From: Plotosus lineatus
Lineage: Eukaryota > Chordata > Actinopteri > Siluriformes > Plotosidae
NCBI GenBank assembly: GCA_024760905.1
Contig: CM045733.1
Span: 13,861,001-13,925,000, forward strand
Reading direction: 5' to 3'
DNA: 64,000 nucleotides
Translations under genes and position numbers: made by a program
The notes under the pieces: model-generated
Told to the model about the DNA's origin: nothing
The model's input: only the letters and a program-made list of their open reading frames with translations
The model's database searches: none
Part shown: piece after piece, positions 10,663 to 20,815 of the stretch
Layout: the number at the start of each line of letters is the position of its first letter
Position numbering within the stretch: position 1 is the stretch's first letter

Positions 10663-10982
10663 TAAATGCAGCCATGAGGTGGGGGGCACTAACCAGTGTC
10701 TCTCCCCCTTATGCCGGTCCCAAGCCCGGAGAAATGCAGAGGGTTGTGACAGGAAGGGCATCCGGCGTAAAACTTTTGCCAAAATACAAAATGCAAACCA
10801 GAAAGTCTAAACTCATACCGGATCAGTCGAGGCCCGGGTTAAAAATGACCGTCAACCAACAGGGTGCTGATGGAAATTGGACTACTGTTGGTAGAAGACA
10901 TTGAAGAAGGAGAGGTGGGAGGCGTGTCCGTAGGCAGAGAGAGAAGAGGAAAAGCAGGAGTCTAGGACTGAGAGGAGGGACT

Positions 10983-11597
10983 TTGGATGTTGGAACTATA
11001 CAAGGAAAAGGGAGCGAGCTGGCTGACATGATGCAGAGGAGGAAGGTGGACATACTGTGTGTTCAGGAGACCAGGTGGAAAGGTAGCAAAGCCAAAAGCT
11101 TAGGAGCAGGGTTTAAGCTGTTTTATCATGGTGTGGATGGGAAGAGAAATGGAGTAGGAGTTATCTTGAAGGAGGGGTTTGTCAGGAATGTTCTAGAAGT
11201 GAAAATAGTGTCAGACAGAGTGATGAGTTTCAAGTTAGAAATTGAAGGTGTGATATTCAATGTTGTTAGTGCTTATGCCCTACAGACAGGATGTGAGCTA
11301 AAGGAGAAGGAGAGATTCTGGAGTGACTTAGATGAAGTGATGCAGAGTACCCCCAGAGGTGAAAAACTGGTCATTGGTGCAGACTTCAATGGACATGTTG
11401 GTGCAGGCAACAGAGGAGATGAGGAAGTGATGGGCAGGTTTGGTATCCAGGACAGGAACACAGAAGGACAGATGTTGATCGATTTTACAAAAAGGATGGA
11501 AATGGCTGTGGTAAATACTTTCTTCAAGAAGAAACAGGAGCATAGGGTGACTTATGAAAGTGGAGGTAGGAGCACACAGGTAGACTACATCTTGTGA
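10983..11597 (+). pseudogene. LINE R endonuclease domain
   Basis: Encodes an EEP-fold (APE-like) endonuclease that would nick target DNA for target-primed reverse transcription. Visible motifs: 'VDILCVQETRWKG' (catalytic Glu in QET), 'NVVSAYALQTG', 'LVIGADFNGHVGAGNRGDEE' (catalytic Asp-Asn) and 'STQVDYIL' near the end. The frame opens at 10983 but homologous coding extends slightly upstream into the leader. It ends at a TGA where the sister copy on the minus strand keeps a Cys codon (DYILCRRCNL), so this is a premature stop within a longer ORF rather than a true C-terminus. Confidence 0.88.
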
Positions 11598-12292
11598 AGG
11601 CGATGTAATTTGAAGGAAATCAGTGACTGCAAAGTATTAGTGGGTGAGAGTGTTGCCAAACAGCATAGGATGGTGGTATGCAGGATGACGCTGATGGTGA
11701 GGAATGTGAAGAAGGCAAAGGCAGAGCAGAAAACAAAGTGATGGAAATTGAAAAAGGAAGAGGGTCGTGTTGTCTTCAAGGAAGAGTTGAAACAGGCATT
11801 GGGTGGTCAGGAAGTGCTTCCAGATGACTGTACAACCACAGCAAATGTGATCAGGGAGACAGGTAGGAGAGTACTTGGTGTGTCCTCTGGAAGGAAAGTA
11901 GATAAGGAGACTTGATGGTGGAATGAGGAAGTGCAGGAGTGTGTACAAAGGAAGAGGTTAGCTAAGAAGAAGTGGGACATTGAGAGGACCAAAGAGAGTA
12001 AACAGGAGTACAGGGAGACACAGCATAAGGCGAAAGTAGCAGTGGCTAAGGCCAAACAGAGGGCGTATGATGACTTGTATGATAGGTTAGACAGTAAGGA
12101 GGGAGAAAACGATCTATACAGGTTGGCACAGCAGAGAAATAGAGATGGGAAGGACGTGTAGCAAGTTAGATTGATAAAGGACAGAGAGGGAAATGTATTG
12201 ACTAATGACAGAAGTGTGCTGGGAAGATGGAAAGAGAACTTTGAAGAGCTGATGAATGAAGAAAATGAGAGAGAAAAAAAAGAGTAGAAGAG
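11598..12292 (+). pseudogene. LINE R linker between endonuclease and RT
   Basis: The same frame continues through several in-frame stops: 'AKQHRMVVCRM', 'VKKAKAEQKTK' and, at 11931-12161, a Lys/Arg-rich stretch with 'KRLAKKKWDIERTKES' and 'YDDLYDRLDSKEGENDLY'. The sister copy keeps this region open as one piece (28299-29066 minus). Two stops replace Trp codons, by comparison with that copy. Confidence 0.8.
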
Positions 12293-13498
12293 GTGACCAT
12301 TGAGGACCAGGAAGTAGCAAAGATTAGTAAGGGTGAAGTGAGGAGGGCACTGAAGAAAACTGGAAAGGCAGTTGGTCCTGATGACATACCGGTTGAGGTA
12401 TGGAAGCGTCTAGGAGAGGTAGCAGTAGATTTTCTGACAAGAACATTCAACAAAGTCTTAGAGAGTGAGCAGATGCCGGAGGAATGGAGACGTGTGCTGG
12501 TGCCCATTTTTAAGAACAAAGGAGACGTGCAGAGTTGCGGCAACTACAGAGGGATAAAGTTGATGAGCCATACGATGAAGTTATGGGAAAGAATAGTGGA
12601 AGCTAGACTAAGGGCAGAGGTCAGCATTTGTGAACAACAGTTTGGTTTCATGCCAAGAAAGAGCACTACAGATGCAGCGTTTGCTTTGAGGATGTGAATA
12701 GAGAAGTACAGAGAAGGTCAGAGGGAACTGCACTGTCCCTTTGTGGATCTGGAAAAAGCATATGACAGGGTGCCAAGAGAAGAACTGTGGTATTGCATGA
12801 GGAAGTGTGGAGTGTCAGAGAAGTATGTCAGAGTGGTGCAGGATATGTATGAGAGATGTAAAACAGTGGTGAGGTGTGCTGTCGGTGTGACCGACGAATT
12901 CAAGGTGGAGGTGGGACTGCATCAAGGATCAGCTCTGAGCCCCTTCTTGTTTGCGATGGTGATGGACAGGCTGACAGACAAGGTTAGGCAAGAATCTCCA
13001 TGGACTATAATGTTTGCAGATGACATTGTGATCTGTAGTGAGAGCAGAGATCAAGTGGAGGAAAAACTAGAGAGGTGGAGGTATGCCCTGGAAAGGAGAG
13101 GAATGAAGGTTAGCCTCGGAAAATCAGAATACATGTGTGTTAATGAGAAGGACCCAGGAGGAACGGTGATGTTACAGGGAGCAGAGATAAGGAAGGTGGA
13201 GGATTTTAAGTACTTAGGCTCAACAGTCCAGAGCAATGGAGAGTGTGGAAAAGTGGTGAAGAAGCATGTGCAGGCAGGCTGGAATGTTTGGAGAAAAGTG
13301 TCAGATGTGATGTGCGATTGGAGAGTGTCAGCAAGAATGAAAGGAAAAGTGTACAAGACGGTGGTGAGACCAGCGATGTTGTATGGCCTAGAAACAGTGG
13401 CGCTGAGGAAAAGGCAGGAGGCAGAGCTGGAGGTAGCAGAGATGAAAATGCTGAGGTTCTCTCTGGGCGTAACGAGGATGGATAGGATCAGAAATTAG
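12293..13498 (+). pseudogene. LINE R reverse transcriptase
   Basis: RT blocks in order: 'GKAVGPDDIPVEVWK' (fingers), 'EEWRRVLVPIFKNKGD', 'CGNYRGIKLMSHTMKLWERI', 'QFGFMPRKSTTDAAFALRM', 'FVDLEKAYDRVPREELW' (motif A), 'GLHQGSALSPFLFAMVMDRL' (motif B), 'MFADDIVICSES' (motif C; FADD at 13013-13024 intact) and 'FKYLGSTVQSNGECGK' (thumb). A TGA near 12696 splits it, and a TAG ends it at 13496-13498 where the sister copy reads on ('RIRNEHIRGTAHV'). The catalytic residues are retained although the frame is broken, which suggests fairly recent decay. Confidence 0.9.
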
Positions 13499-13555
13499 TC
13501 CATCAGAGGGACAGTCCATGTAAGATGTTTTGGAGACAAAATCAGAGAGGCTAGA

Positions 13556-13768
13556 TTGAGATGGTTTGGACATGTACAGAGGAGGGATAGTGAGTATATT
13601 GGCAGTAGGATGCTGAGGTTGGAACTACCAGGCAGAAGGCCTCGAGGAAGACCAAAGAAGAGATTTATGGATGTGGTGAAGGAAGACATGAAGGTCATTG
13701 GAGTAAGAGAAGAAGATGCAGAGGACAGGGCGAGATGGAGGAGAATGGTTTGCTGTGGCGACCCCTGA
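13556..13768 (+). pseudogene. LINE R C-terminal basic region
   Basis: Reads 'MRWFGHVQRRDSEYIGSRM', 'LPGRRPRGRPKKRFMDVVKE' and ends 'MVCCGDP' just before the 3' untranslated end. A one-frame shift separates it from the RT. This is the region retained in the 180-bp copy at 6649-6828. Confidence 0.85.
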
Positions 13769-13860
13769 AGGGAACAGCCGAAAGGAAAAGAAGAAGATTA
13801 TGGGAAAACAGACATTTCAATTAAAATAAAGTAATTATATAATTTAATAAAACGTCTTAC

Positions 13861-13924
13861 CAATGTTTGTCGGCGTCTCGTCTTTCTCCGACCTTTAATA
13901 ATATCCAGTTTCGTTTCCATCGTA
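13861..13924 (-). other. Short divergent open segment with a splice-donor-like end (speculative)
   Basis: On minus, an ATG at 13920-13918 opens 20 codons rich in Lys/Arg that run exactly to 'ttg|gtaaga' at 13860-13855, a good match to a 5' splice site. It lies head to head, 4 bases away, with the plus-strand ATG at 13925. No protein family recognised; could be chance. Confidence 0.15.
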
Positions 13925-14659
13925 ATGGCTTTCCGCTTGACTGGACCAACTTTGCCAGACGATCCTGCTTACTTTTTTTGTGGCCATGATGTGAAAAAGA
14001 AGCACAAACACAGACAATCTACAGTGTATATTCCACACTATGACGCGCCTCAAGACAAAACTGACGATGCTGATGACTGCCTAGCACCGCTTGGCACTGC
14101 TTACTGTAGCTATGTGTTCATATGCGCTCTGCGTCAAAAACTGGTACGCATTGTCGGAACTGACGAACAGAGCAGTGTAACTTTGAATCCTTCTCTATTT
14201 TCTTATGTGCATACTAGTATATTTAGTGGAGTTGTAAAGCCGAAAGGTCGTAAGTCGAGAACTGCCTGCACTTATGTACCTCATTTGCTTGGTCTGTCCA
14301 CAGACATCTCAGCCTGTGGTGATGTTTGCATAGATCTTCACCTTCAGCTCAGTCTGCACTGTCCTCAGCCAAACAATAACAATAACAACAAAAATGGACG
14401 CCACGACTTTCAAGACGTCGGCCCCACTATGCGACTCCTCCAAATCAATGTGGAGGGCCTATCAGCTGCCAAGCGAGAAATACTTTCTGAAATATGCCCT
14501 ACCAACAACATAGATGTGATCTGCATCCAGGAAACACATGTTGCTGCTGATGCACCTGCATGCCGCCTCAAGGTAAATGGATATGATCTTATTTCCTTGT
14601 ATGGCCATAACAAGCATGGACGGGCAACATACGTGCAGCTCAGACATGGCAGATGTTGA
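13925..14659 (+). pseudogene. LINE J: unusual N-terminal region followed by endonuclease N-terminus
   Basis: The frame opens at ATG 13925. Residues 1-165 (13925-14420) match nothing I recognise: there is a segment 'CGHDVKKKHKHRQST', an acidic stretch, and an Asn run encoded by AAC/AAT repeats near residue 150. From residue about 168 the typical EEP endonuclease start appears: 'MRLLQINVEGLSAAKREIL' and 'IDVICIQETHVAADAP' (catalytic Glu), then 'GYDLISLYGHNKHGRATYV'. The frame shifts at about 14640. The N-terminal part may be an ORF1 remnant fused in frame, a 5' untranslated region that happens to be open, or older host sequence. Confidence 0.7.
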
Positions 14660-15127
14660 AATGGTAGATAGAGCAGAATACTATGACACAATCCGTATTG
14701 GAAGCTACACCGTAACAAATGTGTACAAACCTCCGCTTGCCCAATGGTCTGATGCACCACATCCAAACTATCAACACCCAGCTATTTATTTGGGGACTTT
14801 AATAGCCACCATACCATCTGGGGATATGATAGAGAAGATGAGAATGGTGACTGGCTGATAGAATGGGCTTCATCAAACAATCTCCACCTAGTCTTAGACC
14901 TGAAGCAGCGCCGGTCTTTCCACTCAGCACGATGGAACCAAGGATACTCCCCAGACTTATGCTGGGTTACAACCTCAGAAGGCCATCCTCTCCAAGCTAC
15001 ACCTCAGGTGCTAGATGATTTCCCAAAAAGTCAGCACAGACCCATTGTGATACACATTGGACTCGGATACCACTCACCAAATCTGTTGAGAAACCGAGAT
15101 GGAACTTTAGGAAGGCTGACTGGGAAA
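14640..15127 (+). pseudogene. LINE J endonuclease C-terminal half
   Basis: In shifted frames: 'YDTIRIGSYTVTNVYKPPL' (to about 14790), then after a +1 shift a 'GDFNSHHTIWGYDRED'-like block with the catalytic Asp-Asn, 'IEWASSNNLHLVLDLK' and 'FPKSQHRPIVIHIG' (catalytic His near 15040). The order of EEP motifs is complete even though no single frame spans them. Confidence 0.75.
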
Positions 15128-16160
15128 TGTATACTGAAAAAACTGAAAAGAGCATTGTCTGTATACCCAAAACTGGCATCCCCATTGAGAAATGCTTTGA
15201 AAGATTCCGCTTTGCAATCTACAAAGCTGCAGGAAGTACCATCCCAAGGGGGTACAGACCAACATACACCCCATGCCTAAACGAAGAATGCCAACAACTC
15301 TTGACAGAGTACCAGGAGTCTGGAAGCACTGATATTGCCGAGCACCTGATAAGTGCACTAGATAACGCACGTCGGGCAAGATGGGAAGAGCTTACTGAAA
15401 AACAGAACTTTACCCACTCAAGCCGCAAAGCCTGGAAGCTTCTTAGACACCTCGGAACAGGACAGCAACCACCAAAATTGTCACGCCCAAGTGTGAAACC
15501 GAATGCTGTTGCTAACCATTTAGTGAAGCTTGGGAAAACTCCCATTGAAAAGACCCAAAAGAAAAAAGTTGTGAAAGAGCTTCGAGACTTTAGAAGGTCT
15601 GCCCATACAAATACAACCCAAGCTGAAACAGTTGTAAGTGCAGAGGTCACTACTGCTCTGAAGTCACTGAAATCTGGGAAGGCAGCAGGATATGATGGAA
15701 TCTTTCCAGAATTCCTTTGTCACCTTGGACCACGTGCACAAACCTGGTTAGCAGCCTTCATGTCCCGTATTATACGTGAAAGACAATTGCCAAAGCTATG
15801 GAGAGAAGCAAAGGTTATCGCTATCCTGAAACCCGGAAGGACCCAAAACTAGCATCTAGCTACCGACCCATATCCTTACTCTCAGTCTGCTATAAACTAC
15901 TGGAACGCATTATCCTACACCGAATTAAGGATGATGTAGAAGCTGTACTCAACATTGACCAAGCCGGCTTTAGACCAGGTAGAAGCACCCAAGATCAGGT
16001 GCTAGCACTCACCACCTTTATAGAGAATGGATTTCAGGAGAATAAAAAGACTGGTGCAGTTTTCCTAGACTTGACAGCTGCATATGATACAGTGTGGCAC
16101 TCAGGTCTTCTACTGAAACTATCAAAAATCCTTCCTTACTGGGTCAGTAAACACAGTTGA
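15127..16160 (+). pseudogene. LINE J reverse transcriptase, N-terminal half
   Basis: Frame 15127-15852 carries the linker ('RRARWEELTEKQNFTHSSRK') and the RT fingers ('LKSLKSGKAAGYDGIFPEFL', 'RQLPKLWREAKVIAILKPG'). Frame 15798-16160 continues with 'SSYRPISLLSVCYKLLERI', 'DQAGFRPGRSTQDQVLAL' and motif A 'GAVFLDLTAAYDTVWHSGLL'. The two frames overlap, showing a one-base shift near 15850. A TGA at 16158-16160 ends the second. Confidence 0.85.
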
Positions 16161-16164
16161 GCTA

Positions 16165-16935
16165 TTGCTACAGCACAGACGGTTCCGTGTTCATCTTGGT
16201 GGATACAGCAGTGCATGGCGAACACAGAAGAATGGACTACCCCAAGGTTCTGTCCTGGCACCAACTCTATTTGCACTGTACACCAGTGACCTACCCATCA
16301 CACACTCTCGTAAGTTTGTATATGCAGACGACATATGCTTTGCTCTCCAAGCAAAAACATTTGATGAATTGAATGAGAGATTAACTGAGGACATGAGTGA
16401 TATGAGCACCTACTGTAAACAGTGGCGGCTTCAACCTAGTGTGAAGAAGACCGTTTCTAGTGTTTTCCATCTACACAACGCTAGAAGTAAACAAGAGCTG
16501 GATATAACACTCAACAACAGCCGCCTGTCTCATGATGCAAAACCAGTGTACCTTGGAGTCACCTTGGACAGGACTTTGACATACAAAGCCCACCTGCAAA
16601 AAGTAGCCAAGAAAGTTCAAACAAGAAACAACCTTGTGCAGATGTTGGCTGGTACTACATGGGGAGCCAGTGCAAGGACACTACGTTCAGCAACATTAGC
16701 ACTGTCATACTCTGTAGCGGAATACTGTGCTGCTGTCTGGAGGAACTCAGTTCACTGCAAACTAGTTGACACCAGATTGAACTGTGCTATGCGGACCATA
16801 TCAGGTACACTAAAATCAACACATACAGACTGGCTGCCAGTTATGTGTAATCTTGCCCGCCAGATATCCGCAGGGAAGCTGTCACTGCAAAGTTACTGGA
16901 CTCTACACTCCAGATCCCAGGCCTTCCCCTGCTGA
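16165..16935 (+). pseudogene. LINE J reverse transcriptase, catalytic C-terminal half
   Basis: Motif B 'NGLPQGSVLAPTLFALYTSD', motif C 'KFVYADDICFAL' with intact YADD at 16321-16332, 'KQWRLQPSVKKTVSSVFHL' and the thumb 'PVYLGVTLDRTLTYKAHL', followed by 'SYSVAEYCAAVW'. These are in one frame for 256 codons, the longest clean piece of this element. The stop at 16933-16935 is a frameshift effect; homologous sequence continues to about 17345. Confidence 0.88.
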
Positions 16936-17015
16936 ATGATATTGAGCACCACCCACGATACCGACTGACTTCAAGAAAACCCATCTGGTCTAACCTGCCC
17001 ACAACAAACTACTCC

Positions 17016-17345
17016 ATGGTAGAAAACTGGCAATCCAGATGGAATAAGGGAACAGCACCAAACAGGGACATCGTGAATGATCCAACAACTGCACTAAATG
17101 GTATGGATATTCGCCGAGACCTGTGGTGTAAATTGAATCGTTTTAAGCTGCGGTACTGGCCCGTGCCGATACATGTTGGAAAAATGGGGATACATTGACT
17201 CACCAAATTGTGATTGTGGAGCTATCCAAACTATGCAGCACATACTACAAGAGTGCCCTGAAACACAACTGACAGGAGGCCTCTATGAACTACATGAGGC
17301 CACGGATGTCGCGGTTGAATGGCTGAGAAACAACAGCATACGATA
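17016..17345 (+). pseudogene. LINE J C-terminal region with CCHC-type cluster
   Basis: 'RRDLWCKLNRFKLRYWPVP' (17100-17170), then after a shift a Cys-X-Cys-X7-His-X4-Cys cluster at 17209-17256. This post-RT cluster is a known feature of Jockey/I-group elements. The product would end near 17345 ('tagaagaaga'). Confidence 0.75.
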
Positions 17346-17454
17346 GAAGAAGAAGTCTGCACTAAAGACATCAGGCAGGGATTTTTCTGTACAGACCTTG
17401 CATTGGCTGATTAATAGTTTTTATTTCACAAAAACTTTGATTTGTCAGGGATAC

Positions 17455-18175
17455 CATGGTGGCATGGTGGTTAGCACGTCCACCTCACAGCAAAAAGGTT
17501 TTGGTTTCGAGTGCCCGGCTTCGCTCGGCATTTTTGTTTGGTGTATGCATGTTCTCTCTGTGCTTGCATGGGTTTCCTCTGGGTGCTTGAGTTTCCTCTC
17601 ACAGTTCGAGGACATGCACATTAAGCTAATTCTTCTTCTTTTCCTTTAGGCTTTTGCCCTTTTTCATCTGATTCGCACATTTGATTTCGGAAAGGTTTTT
17701 ACGTCGGATGCCCTTCGTGACACCACTCTTTTAGCAAGGGACAGAAGCATGCTGACAGCTATGCAGCTACTCTTTACGGAAGTCAGCAATGGTTATTTTA
17801 CATGAACCTCTCACCATTGACAGTGAGAGACATGGCCAGCCTTTGATAACCCAGTTAGCTGCACTTGGGGGGGCAGTGATAACCTTGTGGAGAGTGGGAC
17901 TTGAACCCCCAACCTTAGGATCAGCGATCCTGCGCTGTATACCACCAGGCCACCACTGCCACATGCACATTAATCTAATTGGCCGTTCCAAATTATCCTC
18001 AGGTGTGAGTGTGTGTGAATGGTCGTGTGTGCCTTGGCCTTGCAGTAGTCTGGTCAGCTGCACATGGTATACCCAGACTTCGCTCAGAGCCAGCTGAGCT
18101 AATCTCCAACCTCTCTGCGACCATCGTAGAACTAACAGGTTTCTCAAATATATGGATGGATGGACAGATGGATGG
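17455..18175 (+). repeat. SINE C copy interrupted by SINE B
   Basis: The left part (17455-17631) has the tRNA-like head 'tggtggttagcacgtccacc' and the 'tgcatgttctctctgtgctt' middle. The right part (17961-18175) resumes with 'attaatctaattggccgttc' and ends in a GGAT/ATGG-rich tail. The interruption is the minus-strand SINE B at 17632-17960. Confidence 0.85.
17632..17960 (-). repeat. SINE B inserted in SINE C, with 20-bp target-site duplication
   Basis: Read on minus: tRNA-Glu-like head at the right end, the shared A/B body, then the B tail with 'gaagggcatccgacgtaaaa' and the end 'ctaaaggaaaagaagaaga'. The flanks 17612-17631 and 17961-17980 are the same 20 bases apart from one mismatch ('acatgcacattaagctaatt' versus 't' at position 14). 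Confidence 0.92.
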
Positions 18176-19494
18176 AACCGTCCATGATTTATGTCGAGGA
18201 AGATTGACAGTATGTGCATCTGTGTATGGACATTATGTGCATGGATGTAAAAAAAAAAAGAAAAACAAAACAAAAAAAAAAATACACTTTTGAATCTATA
18301 TTCTGTGCAGGTACAACACAACACAGCTACAGACAGGAGTCACAGGACCTATATTCAAGCAGCTTTCAGCATTGTTTTAAAAGCCTATATTGAATTTAAG
18401 ACACCATCTTGTGTCACTGAATTATTTTCCACTCCATTTCAGGTTTCAGGATGAAAGCTAGTTCTCCACTCCTTTACAATAAAAGACCCTTTCTTTTCCA
18501 TTTCGGTCACTTTTCAAATAAATTCAGTTGAGTGTGTAATCTGGGCCTGGGCTTTGGTATGAGTTGGAGCTCTGGCAGTCAACTAGACGGACTAATGTTC
18601 CCTCTTGAAAACTGTATGAAGACTGAGACAATTCTATTACGTGAGCAAACTGTATAATGTCTGAACATATCATTTCAGCTAGATGTTCCTTTGTTACTCT
18701 ATTAAAGCTGCAGTCACACACCAAGATTGCATTCATTATGGCTCATTTGCCCGACAAAACCAAGGTGCGCAATTATGAGACAAAATAAAAGATCATTTAA
18801 AAAAAAAAAGAACGTAAACAGAAACTGAGATTTTAAATGTGCAACGGCTTTCCTGGTTCATGTACTTTTACATTTGCTATTATGTTAATAATTATGAAAC
18901 TTATATGAAAATCTTAAGTGTGTCTATATTAGGCTCACAAACAAAGCTGAATGATGCAAGACTTTGCCATTTCACCCTCTCTGCTAGAAAAAAATATACA
19001 AAAATAAACATCTGATAAATATCTGGTGGCTACACTATGCAGAATGAGTAAACAGCACCCATGCCACAGGTGCTACTACTCACTCACTCGCTCACTCACT
19101 CGCTCACTCACTCACTCATTTACCAATCTGCTCACTCATACTTGGGTTACAGAGAGGCTAGGGCTTTCTAAGATGACACTGGGCGAAGATGTAGTCTGCC
19201 TTGAACAGTTTGCTAGATCATTACAAGGCTCACACACACACATACACACACATACATACACACATACACACTCAAGCACATCCGCAACCATTAACATTCA
19301 CAACCATTCTTGCTTAATGTGGATGTTTTTGAACATGTAGACCATTGAAAACACCCTCACTAAAGAAAACTAAAAGCTTTACATACAATATAAACAGCAC
19401 AAAACATGCCTGTTAGACAAAGGTTAATTTGTGCAATACCAGATCTGCCAAAATTTCACACAAAACACCACAAACATATAATTTAGACATGTAG
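18176..19494. other. No gene; repeats and a decayed SINE C piece
   Basis: A-rich runs at 18249-18283, ACTC/GCTC repeats at 19078-19120, and at 19140-19300 a minus-strand SINE C tail ('agatgacactgggcgaagat') ending in CA/CATA repeats. The rest is unclassified. Confidence 0.5.
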
Positions 19495-19720
19495 AAGGTC
19501 CTGGGCTTGAACCCCTTGCCCAGGGAGAGTGTTTCTGAGTGGAGCTTGCATGTTCTCTCCGTGCTTGTCCAGGTTTCCTCCAGAAACAATGCTTTCCTTC
19601 CACAGTTTTGATTGCGCCAAGGTGTGACTGTGAATCTTAATATATTGTCGTGAAATGGTCTCTTGAGCTATTTAGGGTGTACTCTGACCGGGGTGTGATC
19701 CAGCCCATCAAATTAATTAA
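19495..19720 (+). repeat. SINE C fragment
   Basis: Carries 'gaaggtcctgggcttgaacc', 'gagcttgcatgttctctccg' and a decayed tail around 'ttagggtgtactctgaccgg'. The head is missing. Confidence 0.6.
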
Positions 19721-19786
19721 ATTAATGTATCACGCCTACCTTATATAGCCTATTCTATAGGGATAACAGGTGCCACAATTTAAACA

Positions 19787-20123
19787 AGGGGCAGTGGTGG
19801 TCTAGTGGTATAGGGCGCTGGATCGCTGATCCAAAGGTTGGGGGTTCAAGTCCTACTCTCCACAAGGATGTCACTGTCCTCCCCAGTGCAGCTAACTGGG
19901 TTATCAAAGCCGGGCCATGTCTCTCACTGTCTATGGTGTGAGGCATGTAAAAGAACCATTGCTGACTTTCGACAAGAGTAGGCTGCAAAGCCATCGGCGT
20001 GTTTCCGCCCTGCGATGGCCTGGCAAGCTGTCCAGGGTGTACTCTGCCCTCGCCTGAAGTTGGCTGGGATGGGCACCAGCCTCAAATTAGGATTAAGCGG
20101 GTACAGAAAATGAACTGAACTGA
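19787..20123 (+). repeat. SINE A, complete, with 12-bp target-site duplication
   Basis: Head with A box ('tggtctagtgg') and B box ('ggttcaagtcc'), the body 'gccatgtctctcactgtcta', and the A tail ending 'aggattaagcgggtacagaa' plus GAACT repeats. Flanked by 'acaatttaaaca' at 19775-19786 and 20124-20135. Confidence 0.92.
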
Positions 20124-20326
20124 ACAATTTAAACAGAAAAAAGTAGTAAAATCTTAAAGTGTTAAAATTTGGGCAACTTTGTTAAATATGTAGTTTAGTA
20201 GTTCAAACTGACTGCAACCTTATAGTGCAGCAGATAAATGTGCAAAGTAAATTAATTAATTAATTAATTATTTATTTAATAATCAAAAGAAGCCTTTAGT
20301 AGATGATATGCACAACAAATTAACAT

Positions 20327-20470
20327 GGAGCCCATTTTCCAAAATTGCCATCAAATTGTTCATAATTTGCAGGATTTTTTAACATCTTCAACGCTGCATA
20401 TATGGTGTTTTCCCGGATAAACACTGAATTGAATGTAAAATGTGAGAAATGGGCTCCATTCCCCAATGAC
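20327..20470. repeat. Possible small hairpin (MITE-like) element
   Basis: The ends 'atggagcccatttt' (about 20331) and 'aaatgggctccat' (about 20447) are inverted copies separated by about 100 bases. It could be a short non-autonomous DNA transposon; no target duplication confirmed. Confidence 0.35.
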
Positions 20471-20512
20471 AATATTCAAAAGAGCTATTTTAGATGCTTC
20501 TTAACAGTCGGA

Positions 20513-20815
20513 ATGGGGCTGGTGGCGTAGTGGTTAAGGTGCTGGGCTCATGATCAGGAGGTTGTGTGTTTGAATCCCAGCTAAACCCCACTGTGCTAAG
20601 ACCCCTGGGCAAGGGGAACAAGTTTACTTCTGTTTACCCAGCAGTATAAATGGGTACCAGTAAAAATATACTGGGAAGGTAACCTGCGAGGACTAGCATC
20701 CCATCAAGGAGGAGCTGAACTCCTGGTCGCTTCACGCTACGGAAACCGGAAATAAGCACCAGTCTGATGAGTCACTAGGGCTCGGGTATAAAAGGCCCAA
20801 CAGACTTTACAAAAT
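20513..20815 (+). repeat. SINE D copy
   Basis: tRNA-like head ('ggtggcgtagtggttaaggt'), 'tataaatgggtaccagtaaa', and the 3' part with 'ctgatgagtcactagggctc' followed by 'gggtataaaaggcccaacag'. Complete from head to tail. Confidence 0.85.

Larger units (their letters stand above)
10663..13799 (+). mobile_element. LINE R copy 1, near full-length non-LTR retrotransposon (RTE/RTEX-like)
   Basis: The element spans 3.1 kb. The 11-bp direct repeat 'atgggaaaaca' at 10652-10662 and 13800-13810 fits a target-site duplication. It has a 5' leader (10663-10980) that includes 'gacaggaagggcatccggcg', an apurinic-type endonuclease, a linker, RT and a C-terminal basic domain. The end is 'gaacagccgaaaggaaaaga' plus a short GAA tail. 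Premature stops in the main frame (for example at 11595-11597, about 11742, 11914, 12159 and 12696) and a shift near 12290 make it non-coding today. The minus-strand copy at 26632-29656 and the fragment at 6649-6828 belong to the same family. Confidence 0.92.
13905..17360 (+). mobile_element. LINE J, Jockey/I-like non-LTR retrotransposon
   Basis: A 3.4-kb element with endonuclease (14428-15060), RT (15620-16930) and a C-terminal Cys/His cluster (17209-17256), all plus strand, with several frameshifts. It starts 105 bp downstream of LINE R copy 1 and ends near 'acaacagcatacgatagaag'. No target-site duplication was identified. The YADD catalytic box is preserved (16321-16332). The motif 'QGSVLAPTLFALYTSDLP' and the terminal zinc-knuckle-like cluster point to the Jockey/I group; a tree is needed for the clade. 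Confidence 0.85.

Noticed and set aside
17767..18324. Minus-strand open frame of 185 codons
   Set aside because: It spans SINE B and SINE C sequence and an A-rich tail; no domain.
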